DNA from: Hyphomicrobiales bacterium | Lineage (GTDB): Bacteria > Pseudomonadota > Alphaproteobacteria > Rhizobiales > Kaistiaceae | Assembly: GCA_017305815.1 (NCBI GenBank) | Contig: JAFKJZ010000249.1 | Span: forward strand, 1 to 5,249 | DNA: 5,249 nt | Reading direction: 5' to 3' | Part shown: positions 1-4,671 of the stretch, piece after piece | How positions within the stretch are numbered: the first letter of the stretch is position 1 | Layout of the letters: the number at the start of each line of letters is the position of its first letter | Program-made: the position numbers and the translations under genes | Notes under the pieces: generated by a model | The model's database searches: none | What the model was told of the DNA's origin: nothing | Seen by the model: the letters and a program-made list of their open reading frames with translations, nothing else

Positions 1-959
1 TCGATCGCTTCCTTCGGGTTCGTCGTGTACTTCGAGACGGCCAGGTTCCAGCCGCCCAGCGTGGCGGCGGACTTGTCGCCCTCACCCGAGCCGGCCGGCA
101 GTGGCACGACGTCGAACTTGTCCTTCACGGCCGAGTCGGCGCAATTGCCGAGACCGTAGGCGTAGGGCCAGTTGCGCATGAAGACGGCATTGCCGGTCTG
201 CCAGACGCCGCGGGCTTCCTCTTCCTGGTAGGCGAGCACGCCCGGCGGGGAGATGGTGTTGACCCAGCCCTTGGCGCGGTCGATGGCAGCCGCTGCCTGC
301 GGGTTGTTGATCGAGATCTCGCCGTCGGCCTCGATGATCTGGCCGCCGCCGTTCGACTTGACCCACTCGAGCGCGTTGCAGGTCAGGCCCTCATAGGAGT
401 TGCCCTGCCAGACAAAGCCCCAGATGTCCTTGTTGCCGGCCTCGCGCTCCTTGTCCTGAATCTCCTTCGCGGTCGCCGCGAGCTCGTCCCAGGTCTTCGG
501 CGGCTGCTTGCCGTACTTCTCGAGCAGGTCCTTGCGGTAATAGAGCGCCGGCGCGTCGGTGAAGATCGGCAGCGCGACGAGCTTGCCGTTCACGGTCTGC
601 GATTCGATGATCGACGGGAAATGCGCGCCGACCACGTCCTTGGTGGCGTCGGTCAGGTCGAGCAGCTGGTCCGACAGCTGCGGCGCCCAGATGACGTCGG
701 TCTGGTAGACGTCGATGTCCGAGTTGCCAGCCGCAAGCCACAGCTTGTACTGACCGAACTGGTCGCTCGTCGAGGACGGCATCGGCACGATCGTGACCTT
801 GTTGCCGGTGTTCTTCTCGAAGATGTCGAGCTGCTCGCGCAGCACGGCGAGGCCGTTGCCGGTGTCACCCGACACGATCGACAGATTGGCGGCGTTGGCG
901 ACATTGCCCATGAGGACGATGCCGGCGCCGAAAGCCATAAGCGCGGAGCGCAACTTCAT
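1..959 (-). CDS. ABC transporter sugar-binding protein, trehalose/maltose-binding (ThuE-like) type, C-terminus cut by window edge
   Basis: Periplasmic solute-binding component of a carbohydrate ABC importer (family 1 binding proteins), which captures sugar and delivers it to inner-membrane permeases. Visible: 319 residues, open at the left edge; relatives are roughly 400-430 residues, so about a quarter is missing. Residues 1-23 form a signal peptide (basic K2/R4, hydrophobic core, ANA|A cleavage). The mature part follows the archaeal trehalose/maltose-binding protein closely by recall: DVYQTDVIWAPQL (83-95), LPIFTDAPALYYRKDLLEKYG (130-150), WGFVWQGNSYEGL (180-192), NWPYAYGL (263-270) and KSAATLGGW (296-304). 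The NWPYA and GGW aromatics and D135 sit where that family lines its sugar pocket. An in-frame ATG at 1028 would add 23 residues ahead of the signal peptide; the start at 959 is preferred because the signal peptide begins there and AGGGAGG lies 9 bases upstream. Family assignment is firm; the exact sugar (trehalose, maltose, another alpha-glucoside or a galactoside) is not. The gene symbol thuE is plausible but unproven, as the rest of the operon is out of view. Confidence 0.93.
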   Translation of the reverse strand, partial: MKLRSALMAFGAGIVLMGNVANAANLSIVSGDTGNGLAVLREQLDIFEKNTGNKVTIVPMPSSTSDQFGQYKLWLAAGNSDIDVYQTDVIWAPQLSDQLLDLTDATKDVVGAHFPSIIESQTVNGKLVALPIFTDAPALYYRKDLLEKYGKQPPKTWDELAATAKEIQDKEREAGNKDIWGFVWQGNSYEGLTCNALEWVKSNGGGQIIEADGEISINNPQAAAAIDRAKGWVNTISPPGVLAYQEEEARGVWQTGNAVFMRNWPYAYGLGNCADSAVKDKFDVVPLPAGSGEGDKSAATLGGWNLAVSKYTTNPKEAI

Positions 960-968
960 TTGTAAGAA

Positions 969-975
969 CCTCCCT
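969..975 (-). promoter_or_regulatory. Ribosome binding site of the sugar-binding protein gene
   Basis: On the minus strand AGGGAGG lies 9 bases before the ATG at 959. It is a strong Shine-Dalgarno match at good spacing and decides the start against the in-frame upstream ATG at 1028, which would bury the signal peptide. Confidence 0.8.
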
Positions 976-1091
976 GAGAGACATTCCGTGACAGGAGCCT
1001 CGAAGCCGTCGCGACCGCAGGTGTCCATCACCCCCGGCGCGCCACCCCTTCTCCCCCTAAGCGCCTCGGCAAAGGCCGACGACCCCGCTTT

Positions 1092-1109
1092 CCTCAAAGC
1101 GCTTTGAGG
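1092..1109. promoter_or_regulatory. LacI-type operator O1, perfect 18-bp palindrome
   Basis: CCTCAAAGCGCTTTGAGG is a perfect 18-bp palindrome centred on CpG between 1100 and 1101. The AAAGCGCTTT core with central CG is a classic LacI-family operator: the family's hinge leucine inserts at the central CpG. It starts 2 bases downstream of the proposed -10 of the minus-strand promoter, so bound repressor would cover the start point of the sugar-binding protein transcript. A second copy stands before the adjacent repressor gene at 1316-1333. Confidence 0.85.
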
Positions 1110-1111
1110 TC

Positions 1112-1141
1112 ATTCAAAGCGGCAACAAACGCCCCTGTCAA
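1112..1141 (-). promoter_or_regulatory. Promoter of the sugar-binding protein operon (sigma70-type)
   Basis: Read on the minus strand, a consensus TTGACA -35 (1136-1141) is followed after 18 bases by TTGAAT (1112-1117), a 4-of-6 match to the -10 consensus. Transcription would begin near 1105, inside operator O1, giving a leader of about 145 bases before the ATG at 959. The -10 overlaps the operator half-site at 1114-1121. The -10 is imperfect and the start point is inferred. Confidence 0.6.
1114..1121. repeat. Extra operator half-site beside O1
   Basis: TCAAAGCG repeats the left half of O1 (1094-1101) exactly 20 bases further on, about two helical turns, so both would face the same side of the DNA. 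It lacks the right half of the palindrome and overlaps the -10 of the divergent promoter. It may be an auxiliary weak contact or chance. Confidence 0.35.
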
Positions 1142-1304
1142 CCCCGCGACGGCCGCCTGCCACCGTGCGCCGCAACAGAAATCGGTTCAAAATTCATATG
1201 ATAAAACATAGCACTTAGTTGATTTATTGCAGTTTTCTGGAATAGGACACCGATGGTGCATCGCAGCATCGAACACGAACGCCCTCCGCAACCCGCCAGC
1301 CCGC

Positions 1305-1333
1305 TTGCGCCGTGGATTGAAAGCGCTTTGAAT
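1305..1333 (+). promoter_or_regulatory. Candidate autoregulated promoter of the LacI repressor gene
   Basis: TTGCGC (1305-1310), 17 bases, then TTGAAT (1328-1333), the same -10 hexamer proposed for the divergent promoter. The second operator covers the spacer and the -10, so repressor binding would block polymerase. Transcription would start near 1340, leaving a very short leader before the ATG at 1360. The -35 is only a partial match, and a promoter in the AT-rich block upstream is the alternative. Confidence 0.4.
1316..1333. promoter_or_regulatory. LacI-type operator O2 before the repressor gene
   Basis: ATTGAAAGCGCTTTGAAT is an 18-bp palindrome with one mismatched pair (1319/1330), sharing the AAAGCGCTTTG core of operator O1. 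It lies just upstream of the repressor start, consistent with autorepression. The centres of the two operators are 224 bases apart, so a repressor tetramer, if formed, could loop the intervening AT-rich DNA. Confidence 0.8.
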
Positions 1334-1340
1334 GCCCTTC

Positions 1341-1347
1341 GGGGAGG
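1341..1347 (+). promoter_or_regulatory. Ribosome binding site of the LacI repressor gene
   Basis: GGGGAGG directly abuts the first possible ATG (1348), which is too close to serve it, and stands 12 bases before the in-frame ATG at 1360, somewhat long but workable. Together with the family's usual N-terminus this favours the start at 1360. Confidence 0.55.
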
Positions 1348-1359
1348 ATGATTTTTCTG

Positions 1360-2385
1360 ATGAGACTTAAGGAACTGGCGCTGCATCTCGGCCTGTCGCA
1401 GACGACCGTGAGTCGCGCGCTGAACGGCTATCCCGAGGTCAACGAGGAGACGCGGCAGCGCGTGCTCGACGCGGCGCGCCGCTATGACTACCGCCCCAAC
1501 GCCAGCGCCCGCCGTCTCGCCACCGGCCGGGCCGGCGCCATCGGCATCGTGCTGCCGACCGACCGCAACATGCTGCTCGATCCGCACTATATCGAATTCC
1601 AGGCCGGCCTCGGCGAAAGGCTGATGAAGGACGAGATCGATATCGTGCTGTCGCCGTCCAAGGCCGGCGACGAGATGGCGACCTACCGGCGCATGGCGAT
1701 CAGTTCGCGCGTCGACGCCGTCATCGTGTCCAGCCCGACCGTCGACGATCCGCGCGTCGCGCTGCTGAACGAGCTGGGCCTGCCCTTCGTCGTGCATGGC
1801 CGGACGAACAGCCCGCTCGACTATGCCTGGCTCGACATCGACAACGAAGGCGCCTTCCGGCACGCGGCCAAGCACCTGCTCGACCTCGGCCATCGCCGCA
1901 TCGGCCTGATCAACGGCGAGACCCGCCACAATTTCGCGCTCGACCGCGACCGCGGCTTCCGTCGGGCGCTTGCCGCCCATGGCGTCGAGGTCGACGAGAA
2001 CCTGGTGGCGGAAGGCATCATGTCGGACGAGACGGGCTACCGCATCACGGCGCGCTTCCTGGCGCAGCGGCCGCGCCCGACCGCCCTGCTCGTCTCCTCG
2101 ATGATGATGTCGCTCGGTGCCCTGCGCGCCATCCGTTCGGCAGGGCTCGAGCTTGGCCGTGACATCTCGATGATCGCGCATGACGACGTGATCCCCTTCC
2201 TCAACCCGGACGCCATGGTGCCGACCATGTCGACGACACGCTCGTCGATCCGCGCCGCCGGAACGCGGGTGGCGGAACTCCTGATGGAACTCATCGTCGA
2301 AGGCCGCTCGCCTGCCAGCATCCACGAACTCTGGCCGGTCGACCTCGTCGTCCGCGCATCCACGGGACCGGCCCCGCGGGATTGA
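1360..2385 (+). CDS. LacI-family transcriptional repressor of the adjacent sugar operon
   Basis: Cytoplasmic sugar-responsive DNA-binding protein, 341 residues from the ATG at 1360, a normal LacI-family length. The helix-turn-helix is at residues 3-22 (LKELALHLGLSQTTVSRALN), followed by the third helix (VNEETRQRVLDAARRYDYRP) and the hinge NASARRLATGR, where L53 corresponds to the leucine that wedges into the operator's central CpG. The rest is a periplasmic-binding-protein-like effector domain with the expected signatures: HGRTNSPLDYAWLDIDNEGA, HLLDLGHRRIGLINGE, AHDDVIPFLNP and a VDLVVRAST C-terminal strand. The ATG at 1348 would add MIFL, but family members begin just before LKEL and the Shine-Dalgarno abuts 1348. 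It is divergent from a sugar-binding protein gene, with operator palindromes before both genes, so it most likely represses that operon and itself. The inducer cannot be read from sequence; rhizobial ThuR/AglR-type regulators are the nearest functional comparison. Confidence 0.93.
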   Translation: MRLKELALHLGLSQTTVSRALNGYPEVNEETRQRVLDAARRYDYRPNASARRLATGRAGAIGIVLPTDRNMLLDPHYIEFQAGLGERLMKDEIDIVLSPSKAGDEMATYRRMAISSRVDAVIVSSPTVDDPRVALLNELGLPFVVHGRTNSPLDYAWLDIDNEGAFRHAAKHLLDLGHRRIGLINGETRHNFALDRDRGFRRALAAHGVEVDENLVAEGIMSDETGYRITARFLAQRPRPTALLVSSMMMSLGALRAIRSAGLELGRDISMIAHDDVIPFLNPDAMVPTMSTTRSSIRAAGTRVAELLMELIVEGRSPASIHELWPVDLVVRASTGPAPRD

Positions 2386-2449
2386 CCGCGCCACCGGTTC
2401 GGGACGAAATCCGGTTGGTTGATTTGCCTGGTGGAATGGAGCGGAACGC

Positions 2450-2869
2450 ATGCGTCCGAGTCTGGCTGGCCTGCTGCTGATGGCGGCAGGCATCCTTTCG
2501 ACCCCGGCCGTGGCGCTGGAAAGCGCCGCCGACCCGATCGACGCGGCGCTTGCCTCGTGCCTCGCCACGCCGGAAGCCGGCGAAACGGTCGGCAAGGCCG
2601 CCTGCTTCACCAGCGCTCGCGGCGCCTGGGAAAAAGAAATGACGAGCGCCTATTTCGCGCTGGCGGCGACCCTCGACGCCCGCTCGCGCGGCATCCTGCG
2701 CGGCGCGCAAAAGCAGTGGGAAGCCTATGTCGCGGCCGAACGCCGCTTCCAGGCGACATCCCGGACCCGGGCGCAGGGCGCCAACCTCGCGGCGAGCCTC
2801 GCCGCGCAGGACGCCGACCTGTTCAAGGCACGCGCCCTCACCCTGCGCAGCTACCGATCGGACGGCTAG
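2450..2869 (+). CDS. Secreted LprI/DUF1311-like small protein
   Basis: A 139-residue exported protein. Residues 1-22 are a signal peptide (R2, hydrophobic core, AVA cleavage) without a lipobox cysteine, so it is predicted to be free in the periplasm. The mature part resembles the LprI N-terminal domain (DUF1311): C37, C52, then ARGAWEKEMTSAYFAL (56-71) and LRGAQKQWEAYVAAERRF (83-100), matching that family's pattern of a small helical domain with a WD..L...Y segment and an AQR.W..Y segment. The family usually has four cysteines in two disulfides; here the second pair (normally just after the AQR.W..Y helix and near the C-terminus) is absent. Mycobacterial LprI inhibits lysozyme, but most members are uncharacterised, so no function is assigned. 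GGAG lies 8 bases before the ATG. It follows the repressor by 64 bases and precedes dgoK by 84, so it may share their transcript, though no metabolic link is apparent. Confidence 0.75.
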   Translation: MRPSLAGLLLMAAGILSTPAVALESAADPIDAALASCLATPEAGETVGKAACFTSARGAWEKEMTSAYFALAATLDARSRGILRGAQKQWEAYVAAERRFQATSRTRAQGANLAASLAAQDADLFKARALTLRSYRSDG

Positions 2870-2953
2870 CGGCCTGCTGTCGCCTTGACACGACGCCCCG
2901 ATCCGCGAACAACCGTTCCATTCTTACCCGATTTAGAACCTACGGACCGAAAG

Positions 2954-3889
2954 ATGCCCTCCGATCGCTTTGCCGACGCCGCTCTCATCGCCGTTGACTG
3001 GGGCACGACGCGCTGCCGCGCCATGCTGCTCGATCGCGACGGCGCCCTGCTGGCCGAGGCCGACAGCGCGGACGGCATCGGCGCGCTCGGCGGCGCCGGC
3101 CACGAGGAAGCCTTCGAGACGCTCGTCGCCAGCTGGCCGAAGCTGCCGGCGATCATGGCCGGCATGGTAGGCAGCCGACAGGGTTGGCACGAGGCCGCCT
3201 ATGTCAACGTCCCCACCTCGCCGGATGCGCTGGCCGGGGGGCTGCTGAAGTTCCAGACCTCCGACCATCGGCCGATGGCGATCGTGCCAGGCCTGGTGCT
3301 CCGGTCGGAAGCGCGCGACGGCGACGTCATCCGCGGCGAGGAAACGCAGCTGGTCGGCCTGATGGAAGAGGAGCCCGATTTCGAGGGCATCGCCATCCTG
3401 CCTGGCACCCATTCCAAGTGGGCCGCCATCGCGAACGGACAGATCACCACCTTCCAGACCTTCCTCACCGGCGAGATGTTCGATCTGCTGGCGCGCAAGT
3501 CGTTCCTGCGCCACTCGGTGGCGGAGGATGCCGACGACATCGCCGGCTCGCCGCATTTCGCCCTCGCCGTGAAGCGCACTATCGCGGAGGGTCTGCCCTT
3601 CCTCGGCGCCATCTTCTCCGTCCGCGTCCGCCAGCTGCTGGACGGCGTTTCCGGCGACGACAACCTCGCCTATCTGTCGGGCCTGGTCATCGGCGGCGAG
3701 ATCGCTGCCGCCCGCCAGATCGGCCTGCTCGACGCCGACCGGCCGATCCGCATCATCGGCTCGCGTACGCTCGCCCGCTCCTATCACGCCGCCTTTGCGG
3801 TCGCCGGCCACCCGGCCGACACGCGCGACGGCTCCGCCCTCGTCCGCCGCGGCCTCGTCCGCCTCGCCCGCGCCAACGGCCTCCTTTGA
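2954..3889 (+). CDS. dgoK: 2-dehydro-3-deoxygalactonokinase
   Basis: Cytoplasmic kinase that phosphorylates 2-dehydro-3-deoxy-D-galactonate with ATP to the 6-phosphate, the step before aldol cleavage in the De Ley-Doudoroff galactonate pathway. From the ATG at 2954 it has 311 residues, close to the family's usual 290-310. Signatures in order: the actin-like nucleotide-binding strand AVDWGTTRCRAMLLD (13-27), AGMVGSRQGW (69-78), IRGEETQLVG (126-135), PGTHSKW (150-156) followed by TTFQTFLTGEMFDLL, and IIGSRTLARSYHAAF near the C-terminus. The frame stays open upstream to a TTG at 2885, but that extension is not family-like and begins ahead of an already complete N-terminus. The Shine-Dalgarno is weak (GGA 7 bases upstream). 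The aldolase gene follows after 10 bases, and this pairing strongly supports the assignment. Galactonate dehydratase, which makes the substrate, is not in the window. Confidence 0.93.
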   Translation: MPSDRFADAALIAVDWGTTRCRAMLLDRDGALLAEADSADGIGALGGAGHEEAFETLVASWPKLPAIMAGMVGSRQGWHEAAYVNVPTSPDALAGGLLKFQTSDHRPMAIVPGLVLRSEARDGDVIRGEETQLVGLMEEEPDFEGIAILPGTHSKWAAIANGQITTFQTFLTGEMFDLLARKSFLRHSVAEDADDIAGSPHFALAVKRTIAEGLPFLGAIFSVRVRQLLDGVSGDDNLAYLSGLVIGGEIAAARQIGLLDADRPIRIIGSRTLARSYHAAFAVAGHPADTRDGSALVRRGLVRLARANGLL

Positions 3890-3899
3890 GATTCGGATC

Positions 3900-4532
3900 A
3901 TGACCCATCCCCTGTTCGGCTCCCATCTTCCCATCGTCGCCATCCTGCGCGGCATCACGCCCGCCGAAGCGGACGCCGCCTTCGACGCGCTGACCTCGGC
4001 CGGGATCACGCTGATCGAGGTGCCGCTCAACTCGCCCGATCCGTTCGTCTCGATCGAGAAGATGGCGAAGCGTTCGGCCGGCCTCGCCAAGGTCGGCGCC
4101 GGCACGGTGCTGACCGAGGAGCAGGTCGCGGCGGTCAAGGATGTCGGCGGCGAGATCATCGTATCGCCCAATGCCGACGCCGCCGTGATCCGCAAGACCA
4201 AGGCGCTCCGGATGGACTCCTATCCGGGCGTCTTCACCCCGACCGAGGCCTTCGCGGCGCTTGCCGCCGGCGCCGACGCCCTGAAGTTCTTCCCGGCCGA
4301 GCTGATCGGCGCGTCCGGCATCAAGGCCATGAAGGCGGTGCTGCCCAAGCATGTGCCGGTGCTCGCGGTCGGCGGAGCCAACGAGAACAATTTCGGCGAT
4401 TACCTGCAGGCCGGCTGCGCCGGCTTCGGCATCGGCTCGAACATCTACAAGCCGGGCATGACGGCGGCCGATATCGGCGAGCGCGCGAGCAAGCTGGTCG
4501 CGGCCTTCAAGGCGGCCGCAGGCATTGCGTAA
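3900..4532 (+). CDS. dgoA: 2-dehydro-3-deoxy-6-phosphogalactonate aldolase
   Basis: Class I (Schiff-base) aldolase of the KDPG/KDPGal family that splits 2-dehydro-3-deoxy-6-phosphogalactonate into pyruvate and glyceraldehyde 3-phosphate. From the ATG at 3900 it has 210 residues, the usual length, as one TIM barrel. Visible motifs: PIVAILRGITPAEA (11-24), LIEVPLNSP with the catalytic E40, KVGAGTVL (64-71), IVSPN (87-91), PGVFTPTEAF (109-118), ALKFFPAE with the Schiff-base K129, LAVGGA, and GFGIGSNIYKPG binding the phosphate. E40 and K129 correspond to Glu37 and Lys126 of E. coli DgoA. The LRGITP and EVPLNSP motifs and the adjacent dgoK favour DgoA over the gluconate-pathway aldolase Eda. The ATG comes 10 bases after the dgoK stop with only a weak ribosome site (GAG overlapping that stop), suggesting translational coupling. 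A strong terminator follows about 70 bases downstream. Confidence 0.95.
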   Translation: MTHPLFGSHLPIVAILRGITPAEADAAFDALTSAGITLIEVPLNSPDPFVSIEKMAKRSAGLAKVGAGTVLTEEQVAAVKDVGGEIIVSPNADAAVIRKTKALRMDSYPGVFTPTEAFAALAAGADALKFFPAELIGASGIKAMKAVLPKHVPVLAVGGANENNFGDYLQAGCAGFGIGSNIYKPGMTAADIGERASKLVAAFKAAAGIA

Positions 4533-4552
4533 CGGAATGCTACTTTTACATT

Positions 4553-4592
4553 AGTCAAGATCGAAAACATAAATGTTTTCAATAACTTGATT
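4553..4592. repeat. AT-rich nested inverted repeat downstream of dgoA
   Basis: A perfect 8-bp inverted repeat with a 2-base spacer, GAAAACAT-AA-ATGTTTTC (4563-4580), is flanked almost coaxially by TCAAG (4555-4559) and CTTGA (4586-4590). As RNA, the outer arms extend to A4553-U4592 with one G-U pair. It stands out as AT-rich in a GC-rich window. It could be an operator for an unknown regulator of the downstream barrel gene, or an RNA hairpin at the 3' end of the dgo transcript. Confidence 0.55.
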
Positions 4593-4603
4593 CAACCCTA
4601 TAC

Positions 4604-4634
4604 CGCCCGGCAGTCATTGCCGGGCGTTTTGTTT
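4604..4634 (+). terminator. Intrinsic terminator of the dgoK-dgoA transcript
   Basis: A perfect 9-bp GC-rich stem (CGCCCGGCA 4604-4612 with TGCCGGGCG 4618-4626), a 5-base loop GTCAT, and a TTTTGTTT tail (4627-4634). This is a textbook rho-independent terminator about 70 bases after the dgoA stop. It ends the plus-strand metabolic transcript and isolates the following barrel gene. Confidence 0.9.
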
Positions 4635-4671
4635 CAAATCCCGGCGCATTCCAGAACCGGGACCTGCAACC

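Larger units (their letters stand above)
960..1359. promoter_or_regulatory. Divergent regulatory region between sugar-binding protein and LacI repressor genes
   Basis: About 400 bases without a confident gene. From left to right it holds the leader of the minus-strand gene (960 to about 1105) with several G-runs on the transcribed strand, a perfect operator (1092-1109), a minus-strand promoter (1112-1141), an AT-rich block (about 1185-1245) that contrasts with the GC-rich surroundings, a possible 32-codon ORF (1253-1351), and a second operator (1316-1333). The AT-rich block contains TATGAT at 1197-1202, a good -10-like hexamer for plus-strand transcription, but no matching -35 at 17 bases. 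The arrangement is typical of a LacI-type repressor controlling a divergent sugar operon and itself. Confidence 0.8.

Noticed and set aside
1026..1028. In-frame upstream ATG (minus strand, 1028) as the start of the sugar-binding protein
   Set aside because: It would put 23 non-hydrophobic residues before the signal peptide, and the strong AGGGAGG lies correctly in front of the ATG at 959.
1066..1079. Small hairpin TCGGC-AAAG-GCCGA in the leader of the sugar-binding protein gene
   Set aside because: A 5-bp stem of this composition is common by chance in GC-rich DNA, with no T-tract or known riboswitch elements around it.
621..1107. Plus-strand open frames of 104-114 codons opposite the sugar-binding protein gene
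   Set aside because: Antisense to a clear signal-peptide-bearing coding region and without recognisable protein features.
2394..2415. ACCGG and CCGGT inverted repeat after the repressor gene as a terminator
   Set aside because: Only a 5-bp stem with a 12-base loop and no T-tract; readthrough into the next gene is more likely.
1138..2610. A 490-codon minus-strand open frame covering the repressor gene
   Set aside because: It is the antisense shadow of the LacI-family gene; its translation is low-complexity (rich in R, A, D, H, V) with no domain, while the plus frame encodes an intact repressor.
2885..2953. TTG start of dgoK at 2885, or a promoter using TTGACA at 2885-2890
   Set aside because: The 23-residue extension is not family-like, and the ATG at 2954 gives the normal N-terminus. 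TTGACA is a consensus -35, but the region 16-19 bases downstream (such as GAACAA) is a poor -10, so a dgoK promoter here is possible but unsupported.
2933..4201. A 422-codon minus-strand open frame opposite dgoK and dgoA
   Set aside because: It is a GC-rich shadow of two well-recognised enzymes; no domain or ribosome site supports it.
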